64,000 bases of DNA. Origin: Streptomyces albiflavescens. GTDB taxonomy: Bacteria > Actinomycetota > Actinomycetes > Streptomycetales > Streptomycetaceae. This document shows, piece after piece, positions 63,319 to 64,000 of the stretch. How positions within the stretch are numbered: position 1 is the stretch's first letter; every line of letters begins with the position of its first letter. The translations under genes and the position numbers were made by a program. Below the pieces are notes generated by a model, which had not been told where the DNA came from, made no database searches, and saw only the letters and a list, made by a program, of their open reading frames with translations. Location of the stretch: positions 248,001 to 312,000 of the forward strand of contig NZ_BMMM01000011.1 in the NCBI RefSeq assembly GCF_014645835.1. Reading direction: 5' to 3'.

Positions 63319-63606
63319 GCGGGTTTTTCGCCCCCTCCGCCCCTGCCCGTCCCGTACCTGGGGCTGCGCCCCAGACCCCCCAGGGTTGTCTCTTGAGTGC
63401 GGGTGCGTGGGGGCTTGTCGCGCAGTTCCCCGCGCCCCTGACGGGGCCGGGAGCCACGAGGGGGCGTCGGGGTACCGTGCCAAAGCGGCGTACCCCCCGC
63501 CCCGACTGCTACGACTCGGACAAACGACCCTTCGCCGCCCCGGCCCTACCGTGGAACACGAAAACCCAGAACAACACCCCCAACGCGGAAGGGCCGGGAC
63601 TCGCAC
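63319..63606. repeat. GC-rich intergenic repeat and promoter region
   Basis: Contains GGGGCTGCGCCCC (63360-63372, perfect dyad) and a motif of CGCGCAGTTCCCCGCGCCCC near 63420, sequences I recall as frequent in intergenic DNA of Streptomyces. The dyad may end the regulator transcript. The remainder is presumably the promoter of the dehydrogenase. Confidence 0.5.
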
Positions 63607-64000
63607 ATGACTTCCACCCACGCTTTCTGGCTCGCCGGCCGCCAGGCCACCGGTGAGACCACCTTCGACGTCACCTCCCCGTGGGACGGCCGGGTCGTCG
63701 GCAAGGTCAGTGTGCCGACCGAGGCGCAGGTCGAGGAGGCCGTGGCCGCCGCGTACGCGGTGCAGGACGAGTTTGCCGCCACCCCGGCCCACGTACGGGC
63801 CGCCGCCCTCGACCACGTGTCGCGCCGCCTCGTCGAGCGCACCGAGGAGATCGCGCAGCTCATCTCCGCCGAGAACGGCAAGCCGATCAAGTGGGCCCGC
63901 GGCGAGGTCGGCCGTGCGGTGTCCGTGTTCCGGTTCGCCGCCGAGGAAGCCCGCCGCTTCAACGGGGGCGAGGCGCAGCGCCTGGACACCGACCTGGGTG
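63607..64000 (+). CDS. aldehyde dehydrogenase (3' end outside window)
   Basis: N-terminal 131 residues of an aldehyde dehydrogenase: MTSTHAFWLAGRQATGETTF, DVTSPWDGRVVGKVSVPT, SRRLVERTEEIAQLISAENGKP. The frame is open at the window end and the catalytic parts are not visible. Next to gabT and PucR it is a candidate succinate-semialdehyde dehydrogenase, but that cannot be decided from the N-terminus. Confidence 0.85.
   Translation, partial: MTSTHAFWLAGRQATGETTFDVTSPWDGRVVGKVSVPTEAQVEEAVAAAYAVQDEFAATPAHVRAAALDHVSRRLVERTEEIAQLISAENGKPIKWARGEVGRAVSVFRFAAEEARRFNGGEAQRLDTDLG

Overview
The window is a high-GC actinomycete chromosome segment, almost certainly Streptomyces. The evidence is the order rpsB-tsf-pyrH-frr-cdsA, frequent GTG/TTG starts behind AGGAGG-type sites, LAXTG sortase substrates, DasR- and GlnR-like sites, a mycothiol-dependent enzyme family, an F420-type oxidoreductase and a 'streptophobe' membrane protein.

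Layout. (1) 1-4590: translation and lipid genes rpsB (5' cut by the window), tsf, pyrH, frr and cdsA. (2) 4703-7229: a decayed integrative element sitting in the 5' end of rlmN. It is bounded by 41-bp imperfect direct repeats of the rlmN start (37/41 identical) and retains an integrase C-terminus, paired arm-type repeats, a DUF1877-like gene, a small membrane protein and a large palindrome. (3) 7210-13110: rlmN, then a TPP riboswitch controlling a thiamine ABC transporter (binding protein, double-length permease, ATPase) and a mycothiol-dependent enzyme. (4) 13172-18415, minus strand: an LAETG wall-anchored protein, a LOG-family protein, a 208-bp MITE with perfect 24-bp ends, a VOC protein and a two-gene ABC exporter. 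(5) 18650-23979: polyamine-type catabolism (class III aminotransferase, Lrp regulator, aldehyde dehydrogenase, PotD-like lipoprotein).

(6) 23994-34698: an island-like block bounded by perfect 13-bp direct repeats and by inverted TAGTTGGCA motifs. It holds a WD40 remnant, a streptophobe protein, an OmpR/kinase pair, a frameshifted NarL-type regulator, a four-gene operon (ABC ATPase, permease, kinase, NarL regulator) and an ImmA/IrrE remnant. (7) 34.7-46.7 kb: a mixed stretch with an F420-type oxidoreductase, OsmC, a sortase and its probable substrate, two ECF sigma factors (one fused to a membrane-spanning sensor-like half), several broken genes, a GDPD, adenosine deaminase, a repeat-expanded DUF4190 protein and NADAR.

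(8) 46.9-64 kb: a second polyamine/GABA region. It has an aldehyde dehydrogenase behind a candidate GlnR site, the potDABC-type transporter, an FAD amine oxidase, a secreted GH18 chitinase behind a candidate DasR site, a PAP2 phosphatase, gabT, a TraG/VirD4-like ATPase, a PucR regulator and a further aldehyde dehydrogenase cut by the window end.

Taken together, regions 5 and 8 read as a nitrogen-scavenging neighbourhood: polyamine uptake, conversion of putrescine-type amines to 4-aminobutyrate and then to succinate semialdehyde, and chitin degradation. The sequence-level points most worth follow-up are the rlmN-targeted element, the 23.99-34.70 kb island, the GlnR-like triple half-site and the sigma factor with a transmembrane extension. 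No rRNA gene, intact tRNA or CRISPR array was seen.
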